Positions 48,901-61,358 are shown, numbered from the stretch's first letter. The stretch: DNA of 62,000 nucleotides from Phoronis australis (GCA_002633005.1 NMRA01000009.1:1334761-1396760), one strand, 5' to 3'. Notes: a model not told the origin generated them from the letters alone. Program-made: numbers and translations.

Positions 48901-51900
48901 ATGATCAGTTCAATCTGCCCACCTAAGTGGCCTGTGCACGTCTGCTACAACGTATACCAGACAACCTGCAATTATTTTTTATTTTTATTTCCAGTTTCCA
49001 TCATTTTTGCTTTTGAACATTCATGTTCTGTACTACTTTCTAATCTCTCAAAAGATCACATGGTATATTAACGGGGAAAATACTCATAATCATATTTTAC
49101 AAATTACAATGTTTAGTGCTCTCCTCTACAGAAAGTTCAAATGCAACAGCTATCACAGAGTTCATGTATATGTTTAAATGTCCATGTCTGTAATTTATGG
49201 AGTTTACATGTGAAGTCTGGGAATAAGTACATCGAAATGATGCCAAAATGTTGTAATTTTAAGAAGTGACTTAAAGTACAAACTGGCATAACCTTTCTAC
49301 CTTGACACAAGTAACTTAGAAAGTTGAATTTGTCACAGCGAAATTAAAACTTGTTGCTGCAACGAGTCTATAAACAGGTTGTGCATAACACACTATCAAA
49401 AGTTATGTTGAAAAATTATGCCATTCAAGGCCAACTGAATTGTTGCTGGTGGTTTGGTGGATTTTACACACTTTTGCGATGTTTTTGTATCTTTAGCTCT
49501 GGTGGTAGGACATATTACCTGGAGGCTAAAGACAAAAGAACAAGAATGTATTGGCTTCAGGAATTACAGATAAGACGGCGACAATTCAGTATTCGCAAGA
49601 CATCAAACGCTTCCCAAGATACGACTGTATGTACCTACTCAACACAGGCGAAAATGTCCGCTCGAAAAATATGAGTGATGGCTTATTTCCACTCATATTT
49701 CCATATTTGGGCTCGTAAAATGTCGAAGCCAAAAAAGAAAATTAAAAAATGCCGTTTTTTCAAGCTCTTACTTGCTTATGTTGAGTCCTGTATAGTATCG
49801 TTTGAGACTCAAGTGATTAGTTAAAATCCTGATATACTTAGACATTATTATGCTTTCCCAATTGAGAGGTTCTGCATTGTAGTTGCTGTTGTCTACCAGT
49901 TCACCTTATGGTGATCATCCATGATTTGGCATTCCTCACGTTCTGAGCCATGTTAAATAGTCTGTATCTGCAGCTGCCTGGTATTTCATTCCGTAGTGAT
50001 GATTAGTTGGTATCCATTGAGTAATGTGCCCTGCTCAATATTATTTTCATCTCGTAGCTGTATGGCGTAGATGGTATGACCTGTTGCTTGATGTGTCTCT
50101 TGTACAAAGCACACATTTCGAACAAAAATAATTGCCATGATTGAGATTTTTTATTTTTCAAATGCTTTTGCTTTGTCAAGAATGCCCATAGCAACTTAGA
50201 ACCTCGTCTTATGCCAAGCCATTAACTAAAACTTAAAACTGATCAAAGTACTTATTTACTGCTACATGTTTTTAATAAAAAGGAGCTGATTGAGTCTTGT
50301 TCAATGCTAAATATACTTGCATTGCCAACTTGCAAATACAGCAATGGCTTGTCTCTGAACATGTTTTAGGTGTATAACCATATTCGTTGCTCTGTACTTG
50401 TCGCTACCGATACAGTAATGAACTGTTACAAATGTGCCTCAATTATTGACCCATGTTCCTACTTTGTACTTGTAGCTGCCTGGCAGTTCACTCCATAGCA
50501 GTGACCTCTCAATTGAGGTTCCTCAAGTGCTGAGCCCTGTCCAGCCAACAATGGGTACAGTGGGGGAACAAGCCGCTCAACTGGCCCACTCTGGCTGGAG
50601 CCATCTGTCGATATCCAATCTCAAAACAGAAGTCTTGAATGCTGTGGCAAACATCAGAAGTAACCGCAAATCTGCATTTGGTATGACTTATAAATCTTTG
50701 TTTAATTTAATGCATTTATAATTTAATGTGAATTTAATGCATTTCTCTTGCAATTATTATGTAGCACTTAACAAAAGAATGTCAAAGACCTCTCATCTGT
50801 TGTAACGTGACTGTTGTCTTTTATGATCAGTTGGTAGTATATGAAGATATTCGTAATATGTCAGTGCGATGCTCAATGTGATCTCAGATTGTGTTTGGCG
50901 ACCTAGGAAAAATCTCAAGTTGCCATGAAGTCACCACTGCGAGTAACAGTCTTTCAATAATTCCCCCTAAATTTGTTTAAAGTTCATATTGACTTCCAAA
51001 CTTTAAATTGCTAACAGTTTTGTCCAGGTTCATTACCTTATATTCACAATTGTGCATTTGCCACCAAGGCAGTCAGCACACATGCTTAAATTACAACAGG
51101 AAGTAAGCAGACAGAATTTGGAATTGGTCAGAAAAAATTGATGAAATATGCGCCACAAGTGTATGCAATCGTCTGCGTTCTATGTTTGTTGGTAGGAATT
51201 AAGTTAGAGAATGAATGAACATTTATGGCGAAAACTGAAGAGGCACATGTAAGACATAAGATGCTGAGAATGGGGCACATTACGATATTTACGCAGGATC
51301 GGCAACCTCCGGTTTCATTTAGCGACATGGCGTTAAGCTAAGCATCGAGCGCTGCAATCTTTTTCATTGTTTGTATAGCCAAAACAGACACTTCAACTGA
51401 TCACTCATAGTTAAGTGGTGTATGTTCTCTGTAGAGTCGTATACACCACAGTCCACTCCCAGTCCATTGCCTTCACCCTGCTCAGACACACCAAACAGTA
51501 TCGACCCGCCTGAAAGGAGGGGAAGCAAGGAGTTCAAGTTATCCACACTCAGAAAGAAGTTCTCATCGAGAAAGGCTCAAACTGACCAACTGTTGGAGAT
51601 CTCTAGTCCGCAACTTGCTGAACGTCCCACATGTATGCAATGCCCCCAGGTGAGTGTGTGGGAAGCTTGAATTTTTTAAATATTCCTCGAAACTTAGGAG
51701 CATCTCGGCTGTGTATTTTACCCAGTCTTCCACATCATCTCTGATGGATTTTTCAGCTTCTTGGTATTGCTTCAGTGGTAAAATAATTATGAAATTAACT
51801 GGAGACTGGGGTGTGGTTGGTGTGGTTAGGGGATTTCATCATTTGATATGTTCCCTGTCGCCAACGTATTGCATGGGGTTTTCGAATGTGTGGTGACATT

Positions 51901-54900
51901 TCTCTATCTGTAATGTCGAAGAGACCTCATGCGCTTATATGTGTATGTACTTATTGTTTTATTTAAGTCATGCTAGTCAATGATAAACATGTATTATACC
52001 ACAGGCTAGGCAAAGTCGTTATGTTGATGTGTAAAAACTGTTTTGAGCACTTTCAGGAAGTTCATGTGTTTGGTTTACAATGCAACAATAGATTTCCTTC
52101 TTCTATCATTTGTTCCATTATACATGTGATCTGACCTTTAACCGTTTAGTCTAGTCTAAATGTAATCCTATGTGTGTGTTGACTACAAGCCTAGCACAGA
52201 TTGTCCTTTGCTTCCTGTGCTCGGTCATAACTTGGGTGCATGAAATGAAGTGAATGGGGAGTGATTATACCAAGGGCTATCATGAATACGGATTGAATTT
52301 ACTAAAGGCCATCAGGGATAGGGAGTGAATGTACCAAGTGACATCATGAATAGGGAGTGAATGTACCAATGGACATCATGAATAGGGAGTGAATGTACCA
52401 AGGGCCGTCATGAATAGTGAGTGAATGTACCAAGGGCCGTCATGAATAGGGAGTGAATGTACCAAGGGCCATCATCTATAGGCAGTGAATGAACCGATGG
52501 CCGTTATGAATAGGGAGTGAATGTACCAAGGGCCGTCATGAATAGGTAGCTGAATGTACCAAGGGCTATCATGACTAGGGAGCTGAATGTTGCAAGGGCT
52601 TCATGAATAGGGAGTGATTGCACCAAGAGCCATCATGTACAGGGAGTGAATATACCAAGGGTCGTCATGAATAGTGAGTGAATGTACTGAGGGTAGTTAT
52701 GAATAAGGAGTGAATGTACCAAGGGCCATCATGTATAGGGAGTGAATATACCAAGGGTCGTCATGAATAGCGAGTGAATGTACTGAGGGTAGTTATGAAT
52801 GAGGAGTGAATGTAGCAAGGGTCATCATGAATAGGGAGGGAGGATACCAAAGGCCATTGTGGGAAGCACTGTAGGAGACTGATAGATTTACCCACTTTAA
52901 AAATGTTTCTTTAAAAAATCATATAATTAACTTGTAAAAGCACACATTAATAAAATTGACAGGATAATCATTAGCCTAACAAAAATTATTAAGCCTAGCA
53001 GCATATGCCAGAATATCTCTTGAAAGCTTATAACCTGACAATAGTACCAAAACCATATACAATATGCTGACAATGTAGCATTTTACTAAGTATCACTTGA
53101 CAGTGTATCCCTTTCAAGTGTTTTGACAGGATATCTCTTGTCAGTGTATCTCTGACATGACAAAAAAATTATTTTAGAGTATGTCAGTTAAGCCTTCAAG
53201 TTAAGCGACACCTATCAATCAATTTACAGCATATTACTCCCTAGACTTATTTTATTGACATTGCTTGTTGCATATCAAATTGCAGCATAGCAGCCGTTTT
53301 TGAAACACCTAATGTGTCCAATGTGTTCACTTTTAGCTAAAGCAGTATGTGACATCTTTAAAAGATGAGCTTGAAACATCTGAGGAAGAACTGACTGCCC
53401 ATCGAGAAATTGTGAAATTATTGCAGAAAGAAAATGACATTCTGAATACTGAGATTAAGACAAGGTAGGAGGTCATAATTTTTCTTCATTGAATATTTTT
53501 ACATCATGATTTCGCTAACTGAATTATTGACTCCCTCTCCAACGGCCTTTTGCAATTCAGAAACTTTAATTTTTAAAACTGGACCAGTTATTGTTAGTAT
53601 TAAAATTGGTTTCAACATATGCTTAATACTCAGATTGGAGGGATTTACGAGATTTGAAAGAAACAACAATTAATTATTGCTTAAACTAAGTACGGTAGAA
53701 CAAGAAACTGTAATTTGTTTTATGAGAACCCAATCAAGCAAACGACTGCCCGCATGTTGAATAAAGAATGCTATAAAGATTGCATTCTTGTACACTAGGT
53801 CATTTTTCTAGTTTTAGTAAAGCGACATTTTGGGACAAATCTTGGACTCAGTTGTGCCTTCAGAGGAACAAAGTACTCTTTTAAGTATTAAAATTTAAAG
53901 AACAAGAGTCTTCGGCCCTGGGGACAGTAAAACCTTACTTGGGGAGTGTAAAATCTCACCTGGGGACAGTAATATGTCACCTAGGGGCAGTAAAATCTGA
54001 CTGTTTAGGAACACCATGGTGGACAAGTGAAATTCTGTTTTTTTTCATTTTCTTCTTAAAGGATAAGTAGCACCGAATGAAACCGTTTATCTGACCATAT
54101 CTACCATGATTAGACAATGTTTTGAGAAATTGTTGTCAATTGTCATACAGTGTTTGATTTTACTTTATTTCTGTTGACAAAGGTCGTTATTGTATCCGAA
54201 AATTTCAGTTGATCCATTCTTGTTGATTAATTTACCTATTTATATTCTACATTTCGTGAAACAATAGTATCCTTGGGAGGATCTGGATCACCTTATTTAG
54301 TTTCAGTTTTATTTTCTATGTTATTTATAAACAATGTTACAAACCTTTGAAAAGTGAAAGAGATGCATTTGGAAATTATTTGTATTAGTAATTGATGAGG
54401 CTTGATGGTACAGTCCAAATCTGGTAGACGTACGTTTTCTATATTTGGGACTTTTTTAATTAGTTCCGGTACACAATTTTTTTGAAATATTGAAAGTTAC
54501 CATTATTCTTTTCACAGAATATGGCAGACAGGTGCAATTTTATTTTGTCAAATTTCTTAACAAAATAAAAATTTAAATATTGTGCTGTATCAGGTGCATG
54601 TTCTGTATTGTACAGCTGTCTTAAACCAACAGATGGTAAAAATGTGGTTATTTTAGGCATTGTAAGGATTTGAAATGAGAAAATATCTTTTTCCACGATT
54701 TTTTCCCAAATAACTGAAGAATTACCAAAACACTATAATATCTTCTAGTTTTCCTTAGTTCTGGGTCGAGCCTAGAGGTGATATTTTTGTCATTTTAAGT
54801 AGTTAATTATCTTAAGTTTGATTTTTTAAGATTTTTGGCCTTCCATAAGGTGTGCGCACCTTTGCTTTGCACAAATAATCACAATCATTGTTTGCTGGTT

Positions 54901-57900
54901 TTTTATTCTCATGTGGAAATGAGATGGACTTTGCACAAATGCTGTTTTTTGTTTTTGCTACTCTGTTTGTACCTGTTGAGCTATGACATGATTTTGTGTG
55001 ATACCTTTTAATATGTTATCCCCAGGTTGTCATTTACACCTGAGTCTTCACACCTCAACCAGGTGTTAGAGCGTGACCGTAAGGTGGTTGAGCTGGAACA
55101 CCTGCTGGCCTCTACACAAGAGGAAAAGGAAATGACCGTGGCACAGCTCAAGTATGTCCACACTTGTACCCATACTTGCCCCTTCTTTCTCTTACACTGC
55201 TGTACATTCTGGGCTTGGCTATTCAAAACATAAAAGGGGTAATGAGACACTTATCTTCTCAGCCAGGGTCACAAACCCTTTGTGAAGAACCACTTTCACT
55301 GACCTTGCCTATAAATTTCAAAAGGCCTACTGTGTGTGAACGACAGAATGAATTACAACCATCCACGAAATTCTAAGCCACCATGCAGACTAGTTACCTT
55401 TCCAAGCCCAAAATGATATCAGGGTGCTAGACAGCGAAAAATTGGAACTTTTCTGTCAATTTTTTCAAGATAATATATATTTTCACTTCATTTATTAACA
55501 TTGTATGCTTTCTGTGTCGTGGCATTTGCAATGTAGTTACCCCTTGAGAAACAGAGATTAGCACTTTGAAAAAAATTGTCTCAGATTGTTGAATTTTTAC
55601 CATAAGTCTTGAATCGCATTATTTGTGTTTTTGAAGGTGGTCTTACAGAGTAGTGTCTATCCTGTTGCTAATGGTCTTATGATATTAGTGCTATATTCTC
55701 TCTCTTGTGAAAACTTCTATACTAGCATTTGGCGTTTTGTTAGCCCAACTCCTAAGCAAGCGTATGCCAGACTGTGACTTACCCATCCTGATTGATTCAC
55801 TAATTATGTAATGCTCGTGACGTATAAGTAGTCGCGAGGCTAAAGAAAACCTGTTCACAAATTTCTCTTATAATGCATCAATTTTAAAAATTCAAAGACA
55901 TTGCTACTATTGGCTTTTCAATTTTAAAAACAGTCATGTTGGTCGTTTCCCTTACTTATTGTTCGCTTTTTGGCTTTGAAAGTCACACGCTGAACAGGCG
56001 TGTTGGTTTACGAACACCATTATCTCATCCAGCACGTTCAGCCAATCCCATAAATAGGGACTAGCTCACTTCAATTCGTGACGACGCCATCACGTCTTTG
56101 ATGTGCCAAGGATTTTGCTGGATACTCTGGGGTGTATGTTGTCTTGTCCTCTTATGTGCAAATCCTGTGAGCGCAAGATTTGCCTAATGGCGTTTACCGA
56201 TTTGAGATCTGAATGTATACGTATCAGATCCAATCCTGAAACTAAAGGCGATCAATTCATTCCAGATTATTTTGAAATTTTTGCTAGTTTATGAAATTCA
56301 ATGTAATCGTTATCATTATTGTTGTTATCGTTGTTATTATCATTATTATTATTTTCATTTTGAGTGCTTATCTGTACCAGCTGATTTTAAACGATTTATT
56401 TTAGAAAATAAGGTAATAAGATTAATGTTTGAAATTGTATAAGATCCAAGTCATAGACATGTTATATCCGAGAATCACAGCAGAATATTTCCAACACTTT
56501 TAGAGAGTGCCAGTGTGAAGTACAGAACCTAAAGGATGAGGTGACTGTCTTCCAAGAGATGATGGTGGCTAAGGATGAAATGATTGTTAAATTAACCAAT
56601 ACCATAGATGCCCTTGAGAGCAGGATAGCATTCCCTAAGAGGTCAATGAGTGCTAGTACAAATACGTCCATAAGGAGGGTGCCTGATGCGAAAGTTATTG
56701 ATCAGTTGAAGGTGAGTTGTGTGGAGGATTATAACAGAAAGACTTATACCGGTGAACTGACACATTGTTCAAAGGTTTTTCATGCTGTAAACCTTCCCTT
56801 TAAAACGTATAAGATTCGATGTGGAGAAATGTTTTGAATTTCCTCAATGTCACCTGGTGAGCCGGACTGGTTTTACAGTATCCATATTCTGTTCTCATTA
56901 GTGGGCTGGTCACCAAAGGAGTGAACATTCATTAGGTCAGTAGAGTCTGTTCTCATTAGTAGGCTGGTCACCAAAGGAGTGAACATTCATTAGGTCAGTA
57001 GAGTCTGTTCTCATTAGTGGGCTGGTCAGCAAAGGAGTGAACATTCATTAGGTCAGTAGAGTCTGTTCTCATTAGTGGGCTAGTCACCAAAGGAGTGAAC
57101 ATTCATTAGGTCAGTAAAGAGGGTAGTTACTGTTTCTTATCCATGCGCACACCTAGGGGGAGCTCGGTGGGCTCGAATGAGCCCCCCCCCATTTGGCGAA
57201 GTGGGCAAAAAAGGTCCGCCCCTGAGAGACAAAAAATTCGAAAAAATGGGACAAAAGTCCACTAAATAAGCGCAAATGCGCACTTCACATTGGTGCTCCC
57301 GTTTTTTTTTTTTTTAGTCCGCCCCCTTTTTTGTTAGCAAAAGGTCCACGACGTCATGAATTCTAGCCAACATATTGAAGGCTGTGTGCGCGCATGCTGT
57401 CAGATCACAACTAAACAGAAGGTTTGATGGCATCTATGCTGTACTTCCCCTTTCCTTTCTGGGACATGAAAACTGATGGAAATCATAACATCTGAATAGA
57501 GGAGTAAAAATTAGACTGAGGGTGTTTGAATTTTCAAAGTTGTTCGAGTATTAGATATCTTGTCAATAAAAACCCAAGCCTTTAGCCATTCATTGGAAAT
57601 TAGTTCTCAGCATGGCATGTCAGCTAATTATACAGCATCACTAACTGACAATAGAAGCTGGGTCTGAAAGAATGAGAATAAAAGTAGTTGTGATGATGAA
57701 ATCTGGTAAGTGCCAGTTCAGAACATGTGTTTTGTAACTAAACAATCAGGCCACTTTGAATGTGTTGTTAGTTGCAGACTTGCTCATGTTCATGGTATAC
57801 CTGGCTATCTCCTAGCCAACTTAGTGAAGATATAGTCACTTATTTTTGTACCTCATTGTTTCTTGACAATTTTGCTGTTTTTCTGCTCTGTGAAAGATAG

Positions 57901-60900
57901 GCATGTATGCCATGGACAGGAGTAAGCCATATCAATCTGGTAAAGAGACAGCTTTGACATGCTTTTAATCAGTTTTGTTGATAAACAATGAAAACGCTCA
58001 ACACTGAAATGACTACACTAGAATTGCATGTTTTTATTAAAATTATTAACAAATGAGTTGACTATGTGGAATTATTATCACCTAATTATTAATTTCTATT
58101 GTATTGTGCATTTATCATCAAACATTTCAAGGTAAGAGTTTGAGCAGTGATAAGAAGTATGGTATTTTTGTGACTTTCAAAATGGAAAGGGGCAATTTTT
58201 TTAAAATTGTTTTATGCAAAATTGATTGAGTTTGTTTTACAGCTTTCATATTAAGACTACTGTGTGGGCTCTTTGAGACTAACCTCAACAGGTTGATGTT
58301 TAAGGCAGTTGCGGTCGGTATGAAGGGTTAACTTCGGTCCTGGATCGAAGTTAACAACGCCAGTTAACTTTGCAGTAAAGAGGTGATTTAAAAGTGGAGC
58401 GTTGACACTGTGGTGCGGTATGAATGGTCAACTCTGTCTCATTGAAGTTACCGTCAGGCGCCACTGTTATCGTCACCAATTAAATGGCAGTGTCTTCGCT
58501 AATAGGTGCTTATATTTGGCTCGAATAATCACCAATTGAATTTGAAATAAGTTTTATGTCAATTAGCTTGTGCAAATGTTCTCAAATTGTCAGATTATTT
58601 AACCCTTATCCTGCTGAGCCTCTATTCAGACTACTTTCCCTGTGTGCTGAGCTAAGTAGGTCACCACTACTGCTGTGCACTAAGCTGTTATGGAGGTCAC
58701 CCAGACTAATGACCTAACAATTTTAAATTGGAAATTTGAAGGGGAAATATTAAATTAACAGAAAGGAAGTCAATACAAAACTTGTGCAGAATTTAATGGA
58801 GATTTTCACCATGTGTAAGTCTTTATCATAGCCTTGGTGAAAGCAAACTGATCCACTGTCATCCTCTCCCGTATGACTCGATCAGCCATGNAAATACTGA
58901 ATATGTAAGTTAATGGTCAATGTCAGCGGTTGACAGACTACCTGCTTCTCTCAGTGAGTAAGTGATTGATTCTTCAAGAGTTTGTGCATTGATTTAAAGA
59001 AATACACTCGGAAGGGTACGTGTGTTCACTAAACCAGGTATCCTGCGAGTCGGACATGTTCCTTGAAGGAATGGCAGTGTTAAGAAAGATTTTGCTGGTG
59101 TTTTTTGTGAGCAGTTGACCTTGCTGACCAAATGTCAGCACTGAAAGTGATTGGTTGCCTGCTCAGTGTTGACTTATGGGTAATAATTGGTACATTATTC
59201 TTTGGTAGTTCTATGAGGATTCAGTGAACCGCTTGAGTGTAAATAACTCCTCCCAGTGGCAGATTTAAAGGGGGGCCAAGGGGGCCATGGCTTAAAATTC
59301 TCCCAGAGTTCATTTGGCAATTGGGGGGTGTGAATGTCTGACGAGCAAAATCCTGGCTAATACTTTGCCCTGGACCCCCTAACTAAAAATCCTGGATCCG
59401 CCTCTGCCCCCCCCCCCATCAACAAAATCATTGATCCGTCTCTGCAATCACCCACAATGCTCACATTTTTAGTTGTGTAGTTCAAGGCATTTCCACTAAT
59501 ATCTAAACAATATAGGCTTCGTTAATGCATACTCGGTATTTCTTTTTCTGAGAGTGTTTTGAGATAATGAGCATACTGATGAATAATAATTTCAAATTGT
59601 CATGAAAACCCTTCTCAACTTTGTTCATCATCATCATCGTCATGATGCTATAGCATGCTTTATCTGAGCTGTAAAATTGTTATGCTTGTATTATGGGCCA
59701 ATGGTCTTGAGTGTGACAATAAAAGAAGTGTCTATCAATTTCATATCATGACCCTCTTTTCAGAACACCTTGTATTTCTTCATGTTTCAATTTGGGGATA
59801 AATCTTGTTTTACTCTCTTCCTTAGTATGTGATCATCTATAGTTCTAGCCTAGGGATTTTTTTGAAAATAATGGGTAGGGGGTGCTACAGCACATTCAAA
59901 ACCAGACCAACATAATGTTTGGGCAACTGGAAAAATGGCTGCCTGAAAGCACACCAAATGCTCAAAAACTCTCATTTACCTAAAATGATCCCTGTGAAGA
60001 CAACATACTGACCACCAGGTGGCAGCGTGAACCTACCCACTCCTTGAGTATTGTCATGTTTCCTTGCCTTGTTTAGTCTCACTTCCTTCTTATCCAATCT
60101 TCCTTGTGTTCCAGTAAGTGTGCCACATTGGAGGCCAAGTTCTACCAGACACACAGCAAGTACTTACTACTGCTGAATGAGCTGCATACACCTCGTAGGG
60201 GTAAGTTGATGGTGTGAAGTGCGCTATGTTGGATCTAGATGGTGGATAGGTAAGGTGTACTTGGACTGTAACGAGCACCTCGTACAACGGGTCTGTTACC
60301 CAAACATCTAGTACAGGTTTGCAGTAGTTTATTTTGATTTGCTGACTGGTCATGTATTGTGGGGTAATTCCTGGCTGTGGAGATAAAGCTGTCTGATATA
60401 TTCAACGTCTAGGGTAACTGTGTAACTTGTTCACTGTTGTTACTTTAGTGTATGGTTCCTATCTCTACCAAGTTCTTTGATGGAGTTTCATGAAATGTCA
60501 TGGCAAGTAAGCTTCCAGTAAGGCGGTGGCGACTCGTTTCTATTTCCAGATAGATTCAGCATATTCTGAGCCCCTCTAGCTGCCATTGTTATTGTATTTG
60601 CTTCTATTTTTGACATCCTCCTCTATATCTGTCAAAGAGTTTGAGAGAACATTGAGATAATTCGGTATATGTGTTCTAGTTGAGGATAGTGCATGTGACA
60701 TTGAGTTTGGTGTCTCATAGTGTCAGTTTAAATTTTCATTATATTTGGCTGTACATCTACTTAGTTCCTTGATTGATGTTTTTAAACAATGTCTTAAAAG
60801 ACATTCGGCAATTCAAAATAAATTTCTATCAAAAAAACCACAGAACTTGCCTTGTTTCAGATGGATTTGACCTATGCTGTGCCCCCTGGTGGCCTTTTTA

Positions 60901-61358
60901 TTTCATAAGTTACACGATACTAATAACCACCCCTAGAAACATACCACGTGCAGTGCAATCGTGTGTGTGTGTGTCAATACATAGCGCTGCTCTTGTTTTT
61001 TGTATTTAGGAGCCATGGTTCTTTGAATCTGAATAGCAAACCAGAAGGGAGATTAAAAACATTCCTAATCAGAAACTTTCATAGGTCTTGTTAATAAGAC
61101 AGTGGTTTTGGTCCTAACAATAACTTTTCCAACTTAGACAGCGAGTCTGCCTGTTACTACTTGATCCTGGGTCTCAGTCTGTCGGCCTCCACGCAGACTT
61201 TAAAGTAATCAAATGTTCCTTGTTTTAAAACTTGATGTGGTTTCATTTATGGCAGAGGGGGATGATGTGAGCACACAAGAGATAGTATCCAGTCTCATAC
61301 AGGATGCCATGGAGTGTGATGACAAGATTGGTTCCACTGTACCTGTGGCCTCTGTACG
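45987..61358 (+). CDS. TBC1D2B: TBC1D2/TBC1D2B-type Rab GTPase-activating protein, N-terminal part (PH and coiled coil)
   Basis: Orthologue of TBC1D2/TBC1D2B (Armus family), which links Rac/cadherin or endosomal signalling to Rab inactivation. Exons seen: 45987-46363, 49497-49626, 50476-50680, 51435-51649, 53337-53464, 55026-55151, 56504-56711, 60115-60200, 61256-61358. The ATG follows an in-frame stop (45981-45983). The PH domain (about residues 53-162) opens LCGYLNKYKVG, has RWFVYEPNRCKLVYYRN and LPLGEIDI, and closes YWLQELQ in exon 2. A Ser/Pro linker follows (exons 3-4), then coiled coil (exons 5-7: KDELETSEEELTAHREIVKL; VFQEMMVAKDEMIVKL). Exon 60115 (LEAKFYQTHSKYLLLLNELH) and exon 61256 (STQEIVSSLIQDAME) match the segment just before the TBC domain. 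The catalytic TBC domain lies beyond 62000. Phases do not join between 56711 (phase 0) and 60115 (phase 2), so an exon of about 110 nt is missing. TBC1D2 versus TBC1D2B is not resolved. Confidence 0.93.
46775..46990 (+). repeat. Dispersed repeat family member (copy 2)
   Basis: Partner of 26860-27110; same order of shared words. Lies in TBC1D2 intron 1. Confidence 0.7.
47123..47392. mobile_element. 270-bp hAT-like MITE with 8-bp target-site duplication
   Basis: The left end TACAGTAAACGTTCGGGTTA (47123) and the reverse complement of the right end (GTACCGTAAACATTCGGGTT) match at all but two or three positions. TTATAAAT is present directly on both sides (47115-47122 and 47393-47400), an intact 8-bp target-site duplication as produced by hAT elements. 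The interior holds five or six imperfect repeats around AAGCGCCCAC / AACCGCCCA, about every 45-50 bp. No coding capacity. Confidence 0.9.
47401..48740 (+). other. TBC1D2 intron 1, middle part, nothing recognised
   Basis: AT-rich, no repeats or exons seen. Confidence 0.45.
48750..48900 (+). repeat. tRNA-derived SINE-like unit
   Basis: A box A-like GTGTGGCCTAGTGGGACAAG (about 48755-48774) and a degenerate box B, TGTTAGAGTCTCAC (48802-48815), are spaced as in a tRNA-derived head. An AATAAAGCATAAAAATAG tail follows. More decayed than the unit at 19960. Confidence 0.5.
52245..52865 (+). repeat. 32-bp minisatellite, about 19 copies, in TBC1D2 intron 4
   Basis: The unit AATAGGGAGTGAATGTACCA + AGGGCCATCATG (32 bp) has many copy-to-copy substitutions (CCATC/CCGTC/TCGTC/TAGTT). 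A two-unit variant block near 52620-52690 recurs at 52710-52800, suggesting a higher-order duplication within the array. Confidence 0.95.
52866..53336 (+). other. End of TBC1D2 intron 4, nothing recognised
   Basis: AT-rich sequence before the acceptor ttttag (53331-53336). A few ATATCTCTTG and AGTGTATC phrases recur (53005-53150) without forming a regular array. Confidence 0.45.
53915..54000 (+). repeat. Short tandem repeat, about 25-bp unit, four copies
   Basis: CTGGGGACAGTAAAACCTTA and three relatives (TTGGGGAGTGTAAAATCTCA, CTGGGGACAGTAATATGTCA, CTAGGGGCAGTAAAATCTGA) follow one another in TBC1D2 intron 5. Confidence 0.85.
54001..55025 (+). other. TBC1D2 intron 5, right part, nothing recognised
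   Basis: AT-rich with no exon or repeat that I can name. Confidence 0.45.
55900..56150 (+). repeat. Dispersed repeat, inverted relative of 43670-43940
   Basis: See the partner entry. The two copies lie in introns of two adjacent genes in opposite orientation, about 12 kb apart. Confidence 0.8.
56295..56362 (+). repeat. (ATT/GTT)n simple-sequence tract
   Basis: Imperfect ATT, GTT and ATC trinucleotides. Confidence 0.8.
56888..57116 (+). repeat. 58-bp tandem repeat, four copies
   Basis: The unit TCTGTTCTCATTAGTGGGCT + GGTCACCAAAGGAGTGAACA + TTCATTAGGTCAGTAGAG (58 bp) repeats four times with only a few substitutions, in the intron after the 56504-56711 exon. Confidence 0.95.
57150..57360. mobile_element. 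Degraded transposon-like segment rich in CCCCC and GTCCGCCCC
   Basis: Contains GAGCCCCCCCCCATTTGGCG, GTCCGCCCCTGAGAG and a poly(T) run before GTCCGCCCCC. The TCCGCCCCTG-like ends resemble the short ends of hAT-type elements. Boundaries are unclear. Confidence 0.35.
57361..59250 (+). other. TBC1D2 intron, nothing recognised; expected exon not found
   Basis: This is where the exon encoding the remaining pre-TBC coiled coil should lie. I read it for GYxTQNxFLNxE-like coding sequence and found none. There is a single n at about 58891 and a 10-bp perfect hairpin GTTAACTTCG/CGAAGTTAAC at 58327-58355. Confidence 0.45.
59255..59455. mobile_element. Degraded element with GATCCGCCTCTG-type ends
   Basis: AAAATCCTGGATCCGCCTCTG and AAAATCATTGATCCGTCTCTG occur about 45 bp apart, and GGCAGATTTAAAGGGGGGCC lies at the left, giving a loosely inverted pair (CAGAGGCGGATCC type). 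Looks like nested or broken copies of a small DNA transposon. Confidence 0.4.
60011..60027 (+). promoter_or_regulatory. CTCF-like core motif
   Basis: ACCACCAGGTGGCAGCG is a close match to the animal CTCF core (CCASYAGRKGGCRSY). Single site about 90 bp upstream of the exon at 60115. Sequence match only. Confidence 0.4.
60880..60894 (-). promoter_or_regulatory. CTCF-like core motif
   Basis: The reverse complement reads GGCCACCAGGGGGCA, again a close match to the CTCF core. Intronic. Confidence 0.4.

Noticed and set aside
52245-52865. Possible CRISPR array
   Set aside because: Direct head-to-tail repeat without spacers, in a eukaryotic intron.
60773-61009. Plus-strand ORF of 78 residues inside TBC1D2
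   Set aside because: No similarity to the family; it includes a GT microsatellite and lies in an intron.
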